11,793 bases of DNA from JAHJFW01 sp964595075. GTDB lineage: Bacteria > Patescibacteriota > Patescibacteriia > 2-12-FULL-60-25. The DNA is taken from contig CAZQNT010000033.1 of assembly GCA_964595075.1 (NCBI GenBank), positions 1-11,793 of the forward strand. Reading direction: 5' to 3'. The notes under the pieces were generated by a model. The model saw nothing but the letters and a program-made list of their open reading frames with translations. It did no database searches and was not told the DNA's origin. Each line of letters starts with the position of its first letter. Within the stretch, counting starts at the first letter, position 1. Of this stretch, positions 7,338 to 11,793 are shown one piece after another. Position numbers and translations under genes: made by a program.

Positions 7338-8470
7338 ACGATCGGGTCACGATCCAATATCCTCTCGTACTCGTCTTCCATCCTCACCACGACCTTATCC
7401 CAAGCATAAAGCTTTTTCACTGCTTCAAGCGCGCGCGCACCGCGCAAACGCACGAGTACCGGATCAGAAATTATCCATTGCAAAATATCTTGCAACTTTT
7501 TAACGTTTCCAACCGGATAAGCCAAACCCGAGTGGTCCACTAGATCTCTGTTCGCAGGAATGTCGCTCATCACGACCTACCTTCCGTAAGACATTGCCTC
7601 AAGAATCGCGATTGAGAGTCCCTCGGATCGTGACGGATGAATCATCGCGTAACAATGCGCAATGAGCTGCTCCAAATCCACGCCCGTGACTCGCCCCATC
7701 AGAACAATACGCTCGTCCGAAGCAACCAGTCTTTCCAGTCTTGCCTCATATTCTACCGAATCGTACGTCGCGTCTCCAATGATTAAAAGCTTCTTGTCTG
7801 TACTCAGAGCCTTAAACGCGTTAATCGCGTCTTCATGCGCTTTAACAGGAATTAATCGGCCAAGAGTGATTAGATATTGCTCCGGCTCGATTCCAAGATG
7901 CTTGAGATATTTTGTGCCAGGATGTCGAGTTGGGATTTCAACGCCGTTCGGCACGTAAACCGCCGCGCGATTGAACATCATCTCGCAAAATAATTTTATT
8001 TCATGAGAAACCGCGATTGTGAGATGTGGGAAACGGCACGCGGTCCATTCTCCGAAAGCGAGATACAGGCGAGCGAACCAACCCCATTTTTCGTGAAATT
8101 GATCACGACCGTGAAATGTTGCTACGACTTTTGCACGCCATTTAAAAACTCGCGGAATCCACGAAAGCGTAGAGGGACCGACTCCGTGGTAGTGTATGAT
8201 GTCGACGTCTTGGAACAATACGTGGACAGATGCGAGAAACGTATGAACGATCGCGTCCAAATTCTTCCGCCTGATCGTAGGCAGCGTAATTAGATGAACG
8301 CCGTTCCAAGAGCGTTTATTTTTCGGATTTGTATACGGACGAACGTACGCGGTAACATGATGTCCGCGTTCCACGAGGCGGCGCGAAAGAATCTCAACGT
8401 GACGCTCAATACCGCCGCCTAAAGCCGATGAAGCGGGAATCCCTTTCGCGCCAATCATTGCGATTCGCAT
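7334..8470 (-). CDS. Family 4 glycosyltransferase, interrupted by an in-frame UAG
   Basis: A GT-B fold glycosyltransferase of 378 codons, probably for cell-surface polysaccharide. The N-terminus MRIAMIGAKGIPASSALGG with GGIERHVEILSRRL is the typical acceptor-side Rossmann start. The C-terminal domain contains ITLGRLIPVKAH and SRSEGLSIAILEAMSYG, the E(x7)E donor-binding block. Codon 298 (bases 7577-7579) is TAG directly after SYGR. The frame continues as VVMSDIPANRDLVDHSGLA, which completes the conserved motif, then runs 78 more residues to a normal TGA. Most relatives have Pro, Ala or Cys at the stop position. Without read-through the protein loses the last helices, which in GT-B enzymes pack back on the N-terminal domain, so activity would be doubtful. 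Confidence 0.88.
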
Positions 8471-8490
8471 GAGTATGGTAGAGTGCTTTG

Positions 8491-8525
8491 TAGCTAGTAT
8501 CTAGCAGCTGGTAGCTAGTATATAA
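8491..8525. repeat. Five-unit 7-base repeat, left array
   Basis: Five heptamers (tagctag, tatctag, cagctgg, tagctag, tatataa) lie 20 bases upstream of the GT4 start. The array is largely the reverse complement of the array at 8623-8657, so together they can form a long imperfect stem of about 24 base pairs. On the minus strand the array contains TATACT, which could serve as a -10 box for the GT4 gene, though no good -35 accompanies it. Confidence 0.75.
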
Positions 8526-8540
8526 AAACAGAAAGAGATC

Positions 8541-8569
8541 TTGATTTATTCGTGGAAAGATAATATAAT
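8541..8569 (+). promoter_or_regulatory. Sigma-70-type promoter of tRNA-Lys
   Basis: TTGATT (8541-8546) and a perfect TATAAT (8564-8569) are separated by 17 bases. The predicted start near 8576 gives an approximately 87-base leader before the tRNA. It sits between the two inverted heptamer arrays. Confidence 0.8.
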
Positions 8570-8622
8570 CTTACCGTAAAATTTTACATTTTGCAACAAA
8601 CATCGTTTATTGAAGATTCATA

Positions 8623-8657
8623 CCAGCTACTAGCTACCAGCTACTAGCCACTATAAA
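8623..8657. repeat. Five-unit 7-base repeat, right array
   Basis: Five heptamers (ccagcta, ctagcta, ccagcta, ctagcca, ctataaa) end 5 bases before the tRNA-Lys. They are inverted relative to the array at 8491-8525 and would be transcribed in the tRNA leader. Confidence 0.75.
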
Positions 8658-8662
8658 TCCCC

Positions 8663-8738
8663 GGGTCGGTAGCTCAGTAGGTAGAGCAGTGGCCTTTTAA
8701 GCCAACGGTCGTGGGTTCGATCCCCGCCCGACCCACCA
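8663..8738 (+). tRNA. tRNA-Lys (anticodon UUU)
   Basis: A complete 76-base cloverleaf. The acceptor stem GGGTCGG/CCGACCC is perfect. The D arm is GCTC/GAGC. The anticodon arm has loop CTTTTAA with anticodon TTT, and the T arm is GTGGG/CCCGC with loop TTCGATC. A discriminator and an encoded CCA end the gene at 8738. The outermost anticodon-stem pair is a G-A mismatch (8689 with 8705), and otherwise the structure is standard. It decodes AAA and AAG. It has its own promoter upstream and an intrinsic terminator directly downstream, and it is the parent of the three tRNA-like units that follow. Confidence 0.95.
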
Positions 8739-8746
8739 TGCAGAAA

Positions 8747-8767
8747 ACTCCTCGTCGGGAGTTTTTT
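8747..8767 (+). terminator. Intrinsic terminator of tRNA-Lys
   Basis: ACTCCT and GGGAGT pair around CGTC, followed by six T. Upstream A residues extend the stem. Confidence 0.85.
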
Positions 8768-8781
8768 GAATCCTTAAAACA

Positions 8782-8851
8782 GCTCAGTAGGAAGAGCAGC
8801 CCCGAACGCTTTCGGGGACGGTCGTGGGTTCGATCCCCGCCCGACCCACCA
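8782..8851 (+). pseudogene. tRNA-Lys-like unit 1 (no 5' acceptor strand, no anticodon)
   Basis: The unit starts at the D arm (GCTC...GAGC) and ends at CCA. The 7-base 5' acceptor strand GGGTCGG of the parent is absent. The 17-base anticodon arm is replaced by a 20-base segment forming a 7-base-pair hairpin, CCCCGAA/TTCGGGG with loop CGCT. The T arm and 3' acceptor strand are identical to tRNA-Lys. It cannot function as a normal tRNA. GGTCG before the T arm can instead pair with CGACC of the acceptor strand, extending the T-arm hairpin. The D loop has GAAG instead of GTAG. Confidence 0.88.
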
Positions 8852-8859
8852 TGCAGAAA

Positions 8860-8880
8860 ATACCCGAAAGGGTGTTTTTT
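8860..8880 (+). terminator. Intrinsic terminator after tRNA-like unit 1
   Basis: ATACCC and GGGTGT pair around a GAAA tetraloop, with a six-T tail. Confidence 0.8.
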
Positions 8881-8893
8881 GAATCAAGTAATC

Positions 8894-8963
8894 GCTCAGT
8901 AGGTAGAGCAGCCCCGAACGCTTTCGGGGACGGTCGTGGGTTCGATCCCCGCCCGACCCACCA
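8894..8963 (+). pseudogene. tRNA-Lys-like unit 2
   Basis: Same architecture as unit 1: D arm, CCCCGAA/TTCGGGG hairpin, T arm, 3' acceptor strand and CCA, with the 5' acceptor strand missing. The D loop matches the parent tRNA exactly. The upstream flank (AATCAAGTAATC) is shared with unit 3. Confidence 0.88.
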
Positions 8964-8971
8964 TGCAGAAA

Positions 8972-8992
8972 ATACCCGAAAGGGTGTTTTTT
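8972..8992 (+). terminator. Intrinsic terminator after tRNA-like unit 2
   Basis: ATACCC and GGGTGT pair around GAAA, with a six-T tail; identical to the previous one. Confidence 0.8.
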
Positions 8993-9005
8993 GAATCAAG
9001 TAATC

Positions 9006-9075
9006 GCTCAGTAGGTAGAGCAGCCCCGAACGCTTTCGGGGACGGTCGTGGGTTCGATCCCCGCCCGACCCACCA
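9006..9075 (+). pseudogene. tRNA-Lys-like unit 3
   Basis: Identical to unit 2 across the D arm, replacement hairpin, T arm and CCA. It is the last copy; the sequence after its terminator (TGAACTAATTCC) no longer continues the repeat. Confidence 0.88.
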
Positions 9076-9083
9076 TGCAGAAA

Positions 9084-9104
9084 ATACCCGCGAGGGTGTT
9101 TTTT
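9084..9104 (+). terminator. Intrinsic terminator after tRNA-like unit 3
   Basis: The same stem as the two preceding terminators, but with loop GCGA instead of GAAA; both are GNRA tetraloops. A six-T tail follows. Confidence 0.8.
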
Positions 9105-9152
9105 GAACTAATTCCTGTTCCATTCAAAATCACAATGTTGTGTGCACGCGGC

Positions 9153-9182
9153 TTTCCAAATAACTCCGGTAGATGATAGAAT
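9153..9182 (+). promoter_or_regulatory. Probable promoter of the Ltp-like gene
   Basis: An extended -10 box, TGATAGAAT (9174-9182), with a weak -35 TTTCCA (9153-9158) at 18 bases. Transcription would start near 9189, which excludes the upstream in-frame GTG at 9142 as the translation start. Confidence 0.5.
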
Positions 9183-9222
9183 GGATTTGATTAGTAACTA
9201 TATTAAATTAAGGAAAAAAATT

Positions 9223-9891
9223 ATGGAAAATTTATTTTTACTTTTATTCCTCGCCTCGTTCGTCTGCTTAATAATTGGACTAGTTAAACCAACGGTTTTT
9301 TCTCGCTTTATCAAAGTCGAAATCACACGGAAGAAAATCGGTTTGATTTTTGGTATTGCTACCGTTGCCTTTTTTGTCATGTTTGGGGTGACAACTGACA
9401 CTAGCAAACAAACACAATCAAACACTAACGAAAAAATGGCAGAACAAAAACAACTAAGCCCAGAGGAACAAGCCAAAAAAGACGCTGATGACGCCGCCGC
9501 GAAAAAACAGGCAGACGAAGCTACAGCAAAGCAAGAAGCTGAGGCAAAAGCCAAACAGGAAGCCGAGGACAAAGCTAAGAATGTGCCAGCCGAGTATAAA
9601 TCTGCCCTCAACAAAGCCACTTCATACTCTAACACAATGCATATGTCCAAACTGGGTGTCTACGACCAGTTAGTTTCAAAATATGGCGAGAAGTTTTCGG
9701 CAGCCGCCGCACAGTATGCAATAGACAATGTAAAAGCCGACTGGAATGCAAATGCATTAGCTAAGGCAAAGAACTATCAAGACACTATGAATATGTCCCC
9801 GGCTGGCATTCACGATCAACTAACTTCTGCGTATGGCGAAAAGTTCACACAATCAGAGGCGGATTACGCCATTCAACACCTTAATGATTAG
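9223..9891 (+). CDS. Membrane protein with two Ltp-type (superinfection-exclusion) repeats
   Basis: A 222-residue protein. Two hydrophobic segments (residues 3-20 and 39-57) flank a short basic loop. A Lys/Glu/Ala-rich, probably helical or coiled-coil linker covers 72-120. Two tandem repeats of about 45 residues follow (127-171 and 177-221), each with the pattern AL-KA-Y--TM-MS--G--DQL-S-YGEKF----A-YAI. This matches the C-terminal repeat of the 'host cell surface-exposed lipoprotein' family. The founder, Ltp of Streptococcus thermophilus phage TP-J34, blocks DNA injection by superinfecting phage. This protein has membrane helices instead of a lipobox, and the topology should place the repeats outside. 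AGGA lies 8 bases before the ATG, one of the few good ribosome-binding sites here. It ends in TAG, unlike every core gene in the window. Confidence 0.85.
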   Translation: MENLFLLLFLASFVCLIIGLVKPTVFSRFIKVEITRKKIGLIFGIATVAFFVMFGVTTDTSKQTQSNTNEKMAEQKQLSPEEQAKKDADDAAAKKQADEATAKQEAEAKAKQEAEDKAKNVPAEYKSALNKATSYSNTMHMSKLGVYDQLVSKYGEKFSAAAAQYAIDNVKADWNANALAKAKNYQDTMNMSPAGIHDQLTSAYGEKFTQSEADYAIQHLND

Positions 9892-10059
9892 CAATTTTCA
9901 ATTCTACAAGATATTGCTCTTTGGCCAAACTAAAAGAAAAAATATATGAGCGATAATCAAAATTATAAAGAATATAAGGGCTACAATTAAGGTACTGTTT
10001 TGATGTTGACGCTTGTGGCATAATAGAATAAGTATAAACGCCAACGTATATTTTTGTAT
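9892..10059 (+). other. AT-rich spacer with a possible 14-codon leader ORF
   Basis: No recognisable gene of normal size. A tiny reading frame at 9946-9990 encodes MSDNQNYKEYKGYN, follows a purine-rich stretch and precedes the promoter-like sequence at 10016. It may be a leader peptide, a gene fragment or chance. Confidence 0.3.
10016..10024 (+). promoter_or_regulatory. Possible extended -10 promoter for the small-gene pair
   Basis: TGGCATAAT has the TGn extension before a TATAAT-like box. A TTGACG at 10006-10011 lies too close to act as its -35 box. Placed 36 bases before the ATG at 10060. Confidence 0.35.
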
Positions 10060-10308
10060 ATGGCACTTGAAACCAAAAAGTTCGGAGATATATTTGAGGA
10101 GGACTCCTCCAAGCAGTCTTTGACGCTTCTTGTGGATGTTAAAGTTAGAGGAGAGGTCTTTAGAAAGGGCACGTCTTTTACTTCGCCTACGGGGTTAGGT
10201 GGTGTCGATTTCCATAAATTTAGATACCTAGACGTAGGTGTCGAAAAAGAAGAAGATGTATATAGAATAGAAGGATTCATTGAACAAAAAGCGCATGGCG
10301 TTCATTAA
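10060..10308 (+). CDS. Hypothetical protein, 82 residues
   Basis: I do not recognise this family. It is a soluble, acidic to neutral protein that starts MALETKKFGDIFEED. LTLLVDVKVRGEVFRKGTSF and VYRIEGFIEQ look like beta strands, suggesting a small beta-rich domain. There is no signal peptide, membrane helix or cysteine. I prefer ATG 10060 to the in-frame TTG six bases upstream. The end overlaps the next gene's ATG by 14 bases, so the two are probably coupled in translation. The region's AT-rich, divergent composition matches the accessory block behind the tRNA. Confidence 0.6.
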   Translation: MALETKKFGDIFEEDSSKQSLTLLVDVKVRGEVFRKGTSFTSPTGLGGVDFHKFRYLDVGVEKEEDVYRIEGFIEQKAHGVH

Positions 10309-10540
10309 ACTTGATGAAGCTACTGTTCAAGCTCTCGTTGCTGAAACAGTATCCAAGGACTTATTTACACGCGAGTTTGGTGATCTTAAAAAGCGTTTAG
10401 AGACACAGGAAAAGAAACTGGATAAACAAGAGAGTTTAAGTTTTCAGGTCATCGTCGGTGTCCTACTCGCAGCTTTCCTAGTATATATTGCCACAGCTAT
10501 ACAGATTGCGCTGTATGCGGCATCGAATGGTCAAGAATAA
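10295..10540 (+). CDS. Small coiled-coil protein with a C-terminal membrane anchor
   Basis: An 81-residue protein starting MAFIKLDEATVQALVAE. Residues about 22-47 (FTREFGDLKKRLETQEKKLD) form a likely coiled coil, and SFQVIVGVLLAAFLVYIATAIQIALY is one membrane-spanning helix near the C-terminus. The layout resembles the XhlA-like and other tail-anchored coiled-coil proteins common near phage and plasmid genes, but no family motif is present. An in-frame TTG at 10280 would add five residues; the ATG is more likely. It overlaps the preceding gene, which suggests the two products work together, perhaps with this one holding the partner at the membrane. Confidence 0.6.
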   Translation: MAFIKLDEATVQALVAETVSKDLFTREFGDLKKRLETQEKKLDKQESLSFQVIVGVLLAAFLVYIATAIQIALYAASNGQE

Positions 10541-10560
10541 AACCGTCTTTCAACAAAACT

Positions 10561-10776
10561 ATGGATATTCCCGTTCCTGCAATTAGAGAGTCTTTTGGTA
10601 AGAATGGCAAAAGTACTGGATTAAGTCCGATTAAAGCCATATTAACTTGTTCTAAAGACTGGGGTAATTTTTTATTGATTGGCGGTTATGAAGGATCATT
10701 GATTATTATTAGTTTGGATGAGCTAAAGAAAAGCATTATGCAGTACGAGGATAAAAATATTATAAAGTGTAAATGA
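10561..10776 (+). CDS. Hypothetical protein, 71 residues
   Basis: I do not recognise this family. The small basic protein begins MDIPVPAIRESFGKNGKSTG and has a central stretch with WGNFLLIGGYEGSLIIISLDEL, which reads as alternating beta strands and a helix rather than a membrane segment. The start lies 20 bases after the preceding stop with no visible ribosome-binding site. The TGA stop is 24 bases before the region of the ncRNA promoter. It could be the third gene of the small accessory operon. Protein-like composition and position support it only moderately. Confidence 0.5.
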   Translation: MDIPVPAIRESFGKNGKSTGLSPIKAILTCSKDWGNFLLIGGYEGSLIIISLDELKKSIMQYEDKNIIKCK

Positions 10777-10799
10777 AAAGAGGGGCTTGACGCAAACTG

Positions 10800-10828
10800 T
10801 TGCATTTGTTCTTGAGGCATGAGATAAT
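10800..10828 (+). promoter_or_regulatory. Promoter of the structured ncRNA
   Basis: TTGCAT (10800-10805), a 17-base spacer and GATAAT (10823-10828). The predicted start near 10835 is just before the structured region. Confidence 0.6.
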
Positions 10829-10834
10829 TGTATC

Positions 10835-11018
10835 ACGTTCTTAAAAAAAGTTTTTTCCTCTCGTTTAGAGCCGAGAGAAGTAGCGAGCTTATCCATCACT
10901 CCATCGGATAGGCCATCGAAAGGAGTTACTCCGCCGAACCGAAAGGTTTGTCGGGTGCTCTAACACTGCCGACTACCGTTACAAGTAGGAGGCGGGGTAG
11001 CTACTTTCGGTGGTTTTT
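10835..11018 (+). ncRNA. Highly structured RNA, candidate raiA-motif RNA
   Basis: About 180 bases without a reading frame but dense in pairing. A 5' hairpin is formed by CTCTCG (10858-10863) and CGAGAG (10872-10877). A closing helix AAGTAGC/GCTACTT pairs 10878-10884 with 11000-11006. TATCC/GGATA pairs 10890-10894 with 10906-10910. CTCCGCC (10929-10935) pairs with GGCGGGG (10991-10997). Inside that helix lie AACC-GAAA-GGTT (10937-10948) and GTCGG/CCGAC (10950-10954 with 10969-10973). GGAG-TTA-CTCC (10922-10932) competes with the long-range helix, a possible switch or pseudoknot. A T-run at 11013-11017 may end it. The single-stranded words and layout resemble the raiA-motif RNA known from Firmicutes and Actinobacteria. 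That name rests on memory and needs a covariance-model search; the structure itself is visible. Confidence 0.6.
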
Positions 11019-11123
11019 CTGTTTCCTCCCCAATAGTTGAATTAGATGTTGTGGAGGGGCGCAGAATCTATTTGCGTCCACTATGCGTTAAAGGTCGACT
11101 CGAACGTATGGTTAAAACCATCG

Positions 11124-11282
11124 GCAAATATGCCCGAATATCGAACGTACTTTGTAAAAGGCGGTGTTCGCTATGATGCGAGAGACTATGGCTACAAGGC
11201 CTGGCCGTTCACATTCCCTAGTAAACGCTGTCCGACGAAAAAGATCCCCCGTTTGCTTCGTAAGAAGCGCGTGAGGATCTAA
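11124..11282 (+). CDS. Possible small basic protein, about 52 residues
   Basis: An unrecognised reading frame starting MPEYRTYFVKGGVRYDARDY and ending in a lysine/arginine-rich tail (KKIPRLLRKKRVRI). The aromatic-rich first half reads like real protein. An in-frame ATG at 11046 would add 26 residues that look less protein-like and would begin just after the ncRNA. There is no ribosome-binding site. An intrinsic terminator 14 bases after the stop supports a transcription unit ending here. The 3' end of the frame itself can form a hairpin (GATCC/GGATC enclosing GCTTC/GAAGC), so the segment could instead be part of an RNA gene. Confidence 0.35.
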   Translation, partial: ANMPEYRTYFVKGGVRYDARDYGYKAWPFTFPSKRCPTKKIPRLLRKKRVRI

Positions 11283-11295
11283 TCGTTCACTCGAT

Positions 11296-11329
11296 CCCCG
11301 CTAAGCAATGGACTCGCTGGCGGGGTTTT
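11296..11329 (+). terminator. Intrinsic terminator
   Basis: CCCCGC (11296-11301) pairs with GCGGGG (11320-11325), with an inner AGC/GCT pairing, followed by four T. It closes the plus-strand accessory block. Confidence 0.7.
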
Positions 11330-11397
11330 GAGTTGAGTGGGTTGTTTAGCAAGTATACCCTTTCATGTCAAGACACCACAAGAGAATTTTTTAAGAG

Positions 11398-11725
11398 TGT
11401 GGATAACGTTATTCGGTCAGATTTATATGTCAGTTTTTATTATGTCCTGATGGGATAGGTGTGATTTTATCCACAGTGCTACTTTTCCCCTTCTCGTTTT
11501 TTCACTTCAATTATCAATTCGTTCAATCGTTTCTTGAAAATTTTCTAATTCTTCCGGTGTATTTATAACAATATCGGAGAATCCTAATTTTTCAAGTAAT
11601 CCGTGGGTGGTATTTTCATACATTTTTTATAGGCGACTATCCCTTTAGTTATAATTTACTAATATTTCTTAAATCCTCTCAAATGTGAATAACGTACCCT
11701 GTACGTACATGTTACCTTATCCACA
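11398..11725. other. DnaA-box cluster in AT-rich DNA, candidate replication origin
   Basis: Three perfect copies of the 9-base DnaA box TTATCCACA occur at 11398-11406 (minus strand), 11467-11475 (plus) and 11717-11725 (plus). One single-mismatch copy, TTATTCACA, lies at 11684-11692 (minus). A perfect box is expected about 0.09 times by chance in a window this size counting both strands. AT-rich segments between 11640 and 11680 could be an unwinding region. No dnaA or other origin-linked gene is visible in the window, so this could also be a DnaA-titration or regulatory site. Confidence 0.6.
11507..11623 (-). CDS. Possible 38-residue protein
   Basis: A short frame beginning MYENTTHGLLEKLGFSDIVI and continuing with TPEELENFQETIERID to a TGA. 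The acidic, helix-forming composition reads like a real small protein, but there is no ribosome-binding site and no recognised family. It lies between the DnaA boxes. Confidence 0.35.
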   Translation of the reverse strand: MYENTTHGLLEKLGFSDIVINTPEELENFQETIERIDN

Positions 11726-11793
11726 GAGATGAAGCCATCTCTCCGCCAGCGCGCTTCCGTCGTCTACCGGAAACGCTTCGTGAAGTTTTTCTC
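11717..11793 (-). CDS. C-terminal end of an unidentified gene (runs off the window)
   Basis: On the minus strand 24 codons, beginning EKLHEAFPVDDGSALAERWL, end in TAA, which falls within a DnaA box. The balanced composition and higher GC resemble the core genes on the left. The competing plus-strand frame from ATG 11729 is rich in Arg, Lys and Ser, as expected for an antisense shadow. The fragment is too short to identify. Confidence 0.4.
   Translation of the reverse strand, partial: EKLHEAFPVDDGSALAERWLHLCG

Larger units (their letters stand above)
8768..9104 (+). repeat. Tandem array of three tRNA-Lys-derived units with terminators
   Basis: Three units follow the tRNA at spacings of 113, 112 and 112 bases, measured from the T-loop sequence. 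Units two and three are virtually identical, while the first differs in its left flank and one D-loop base. Each unit contains a D arm, a new hairpin in place of the anticodon arm, a T arm, the 3' acceptor strand with CCA, and a terminator. The three lie head to tail without interruption. Confidence 0.92.

Noticed and set aside
8663..9104. CRISPR array
   Set aside because: The whole 112-base unit is repeated with no unique spacers, and the unit is clearly derived from the adjacent tRNA-Lys.
8784..9123. Two overlapping minus-strand reading frames with repeated GRGSNPRPSP-type peptides
   Set aside because: They are antisense translations of the tRNA T-arm and acceptor sequences in the tandem array, a well-known source of spurious protein annotations.
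9142..9222. Upstream GTG start for the Ltp-like protein
   Set aside because: It lies before the probable promoter and has no ribosome-binding site, whereas ATG 9223 has AGGA at 8 bases and begins directly with the membrane segment.
10835..11018. tmRNA, RNase P RNA or group II intron as identity of the structured RNA
   Set aside because: There is no tRNA-like domain or CCA end, none of the conserved RNase P core stretches, and no intron domain V or reverse transcriptase.
11729..11793. Plus-strand partial gene from ATG 11729
   Set aside because: Its Arg/Lys/Ser-rich translation looks like the shadow of the better-balanced minus-strand frame, though the fragment is too short to be certain.

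Overview
The window looks like a chromosomal segment of a small-genome bacterium, most likely of the Candidate Phyla Radiation (Patescibacteria, Parcubacteria-like). This is an inference from the short 229-residue HrcA, the near absence of Shine-Dalgarno sequences before core genes, tight gene packing and gene neighbourhood. No phylogenetic marker settles it. The standard bacterial code fits: UGA and UAA end several genes whose stops abut or overlap the next start.

Left block (1-8470, all minus strand), read in the direction of transcription. A GT4 glycosyltransferase, a GT2 glycosyltransferase and murD (cell envelope) come first. A heat-shock cluster follows: a CIRCE operator with hrcA, grpE and dnaK, then a DUF3467 protein, two low-GC unknown genes, a HAD phosphatase and dnaJ, which runs off the left edge. 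Two otherwise intact genes carry an in-frame nonsense codon with no frameshift: dnaK has UGA at a conserved glycine, and the GT4 gene has UAG inside its conserved C-terminal motif.

Middle (8471-9104). A divergent spacer contains two inverted arrays of 7-base repeats and a strong plus-strand promoter. This leads to tRNA-Lys(UUU). Downstream are three tandem copies of a tRNA-Lys-derived unit. Each lacks the 5' acceptor strand, has its anticodon arm replaced by a different hairpin, keeps the T arm and CCA, and ends in its own intrinsic terminator.

Right block (9105-11793, mostly plus strand) looks like accessory DNA inserted behind the tRNA. It holds a two-domain Ltp-like membrane protein (the family of phage superinfection-exclusion lipoproteins), three small unknown proteins, and a highly structured non-coding RNA with its own promoter that resembles the raiA-motif RNA. 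A small ORF with a terminator follows. Last comes an AT-rich stretch with three perfect DnaA boxes and one near-perfect one, a candidate replication origin. No integrase, transposase or CRISPR array is visible.
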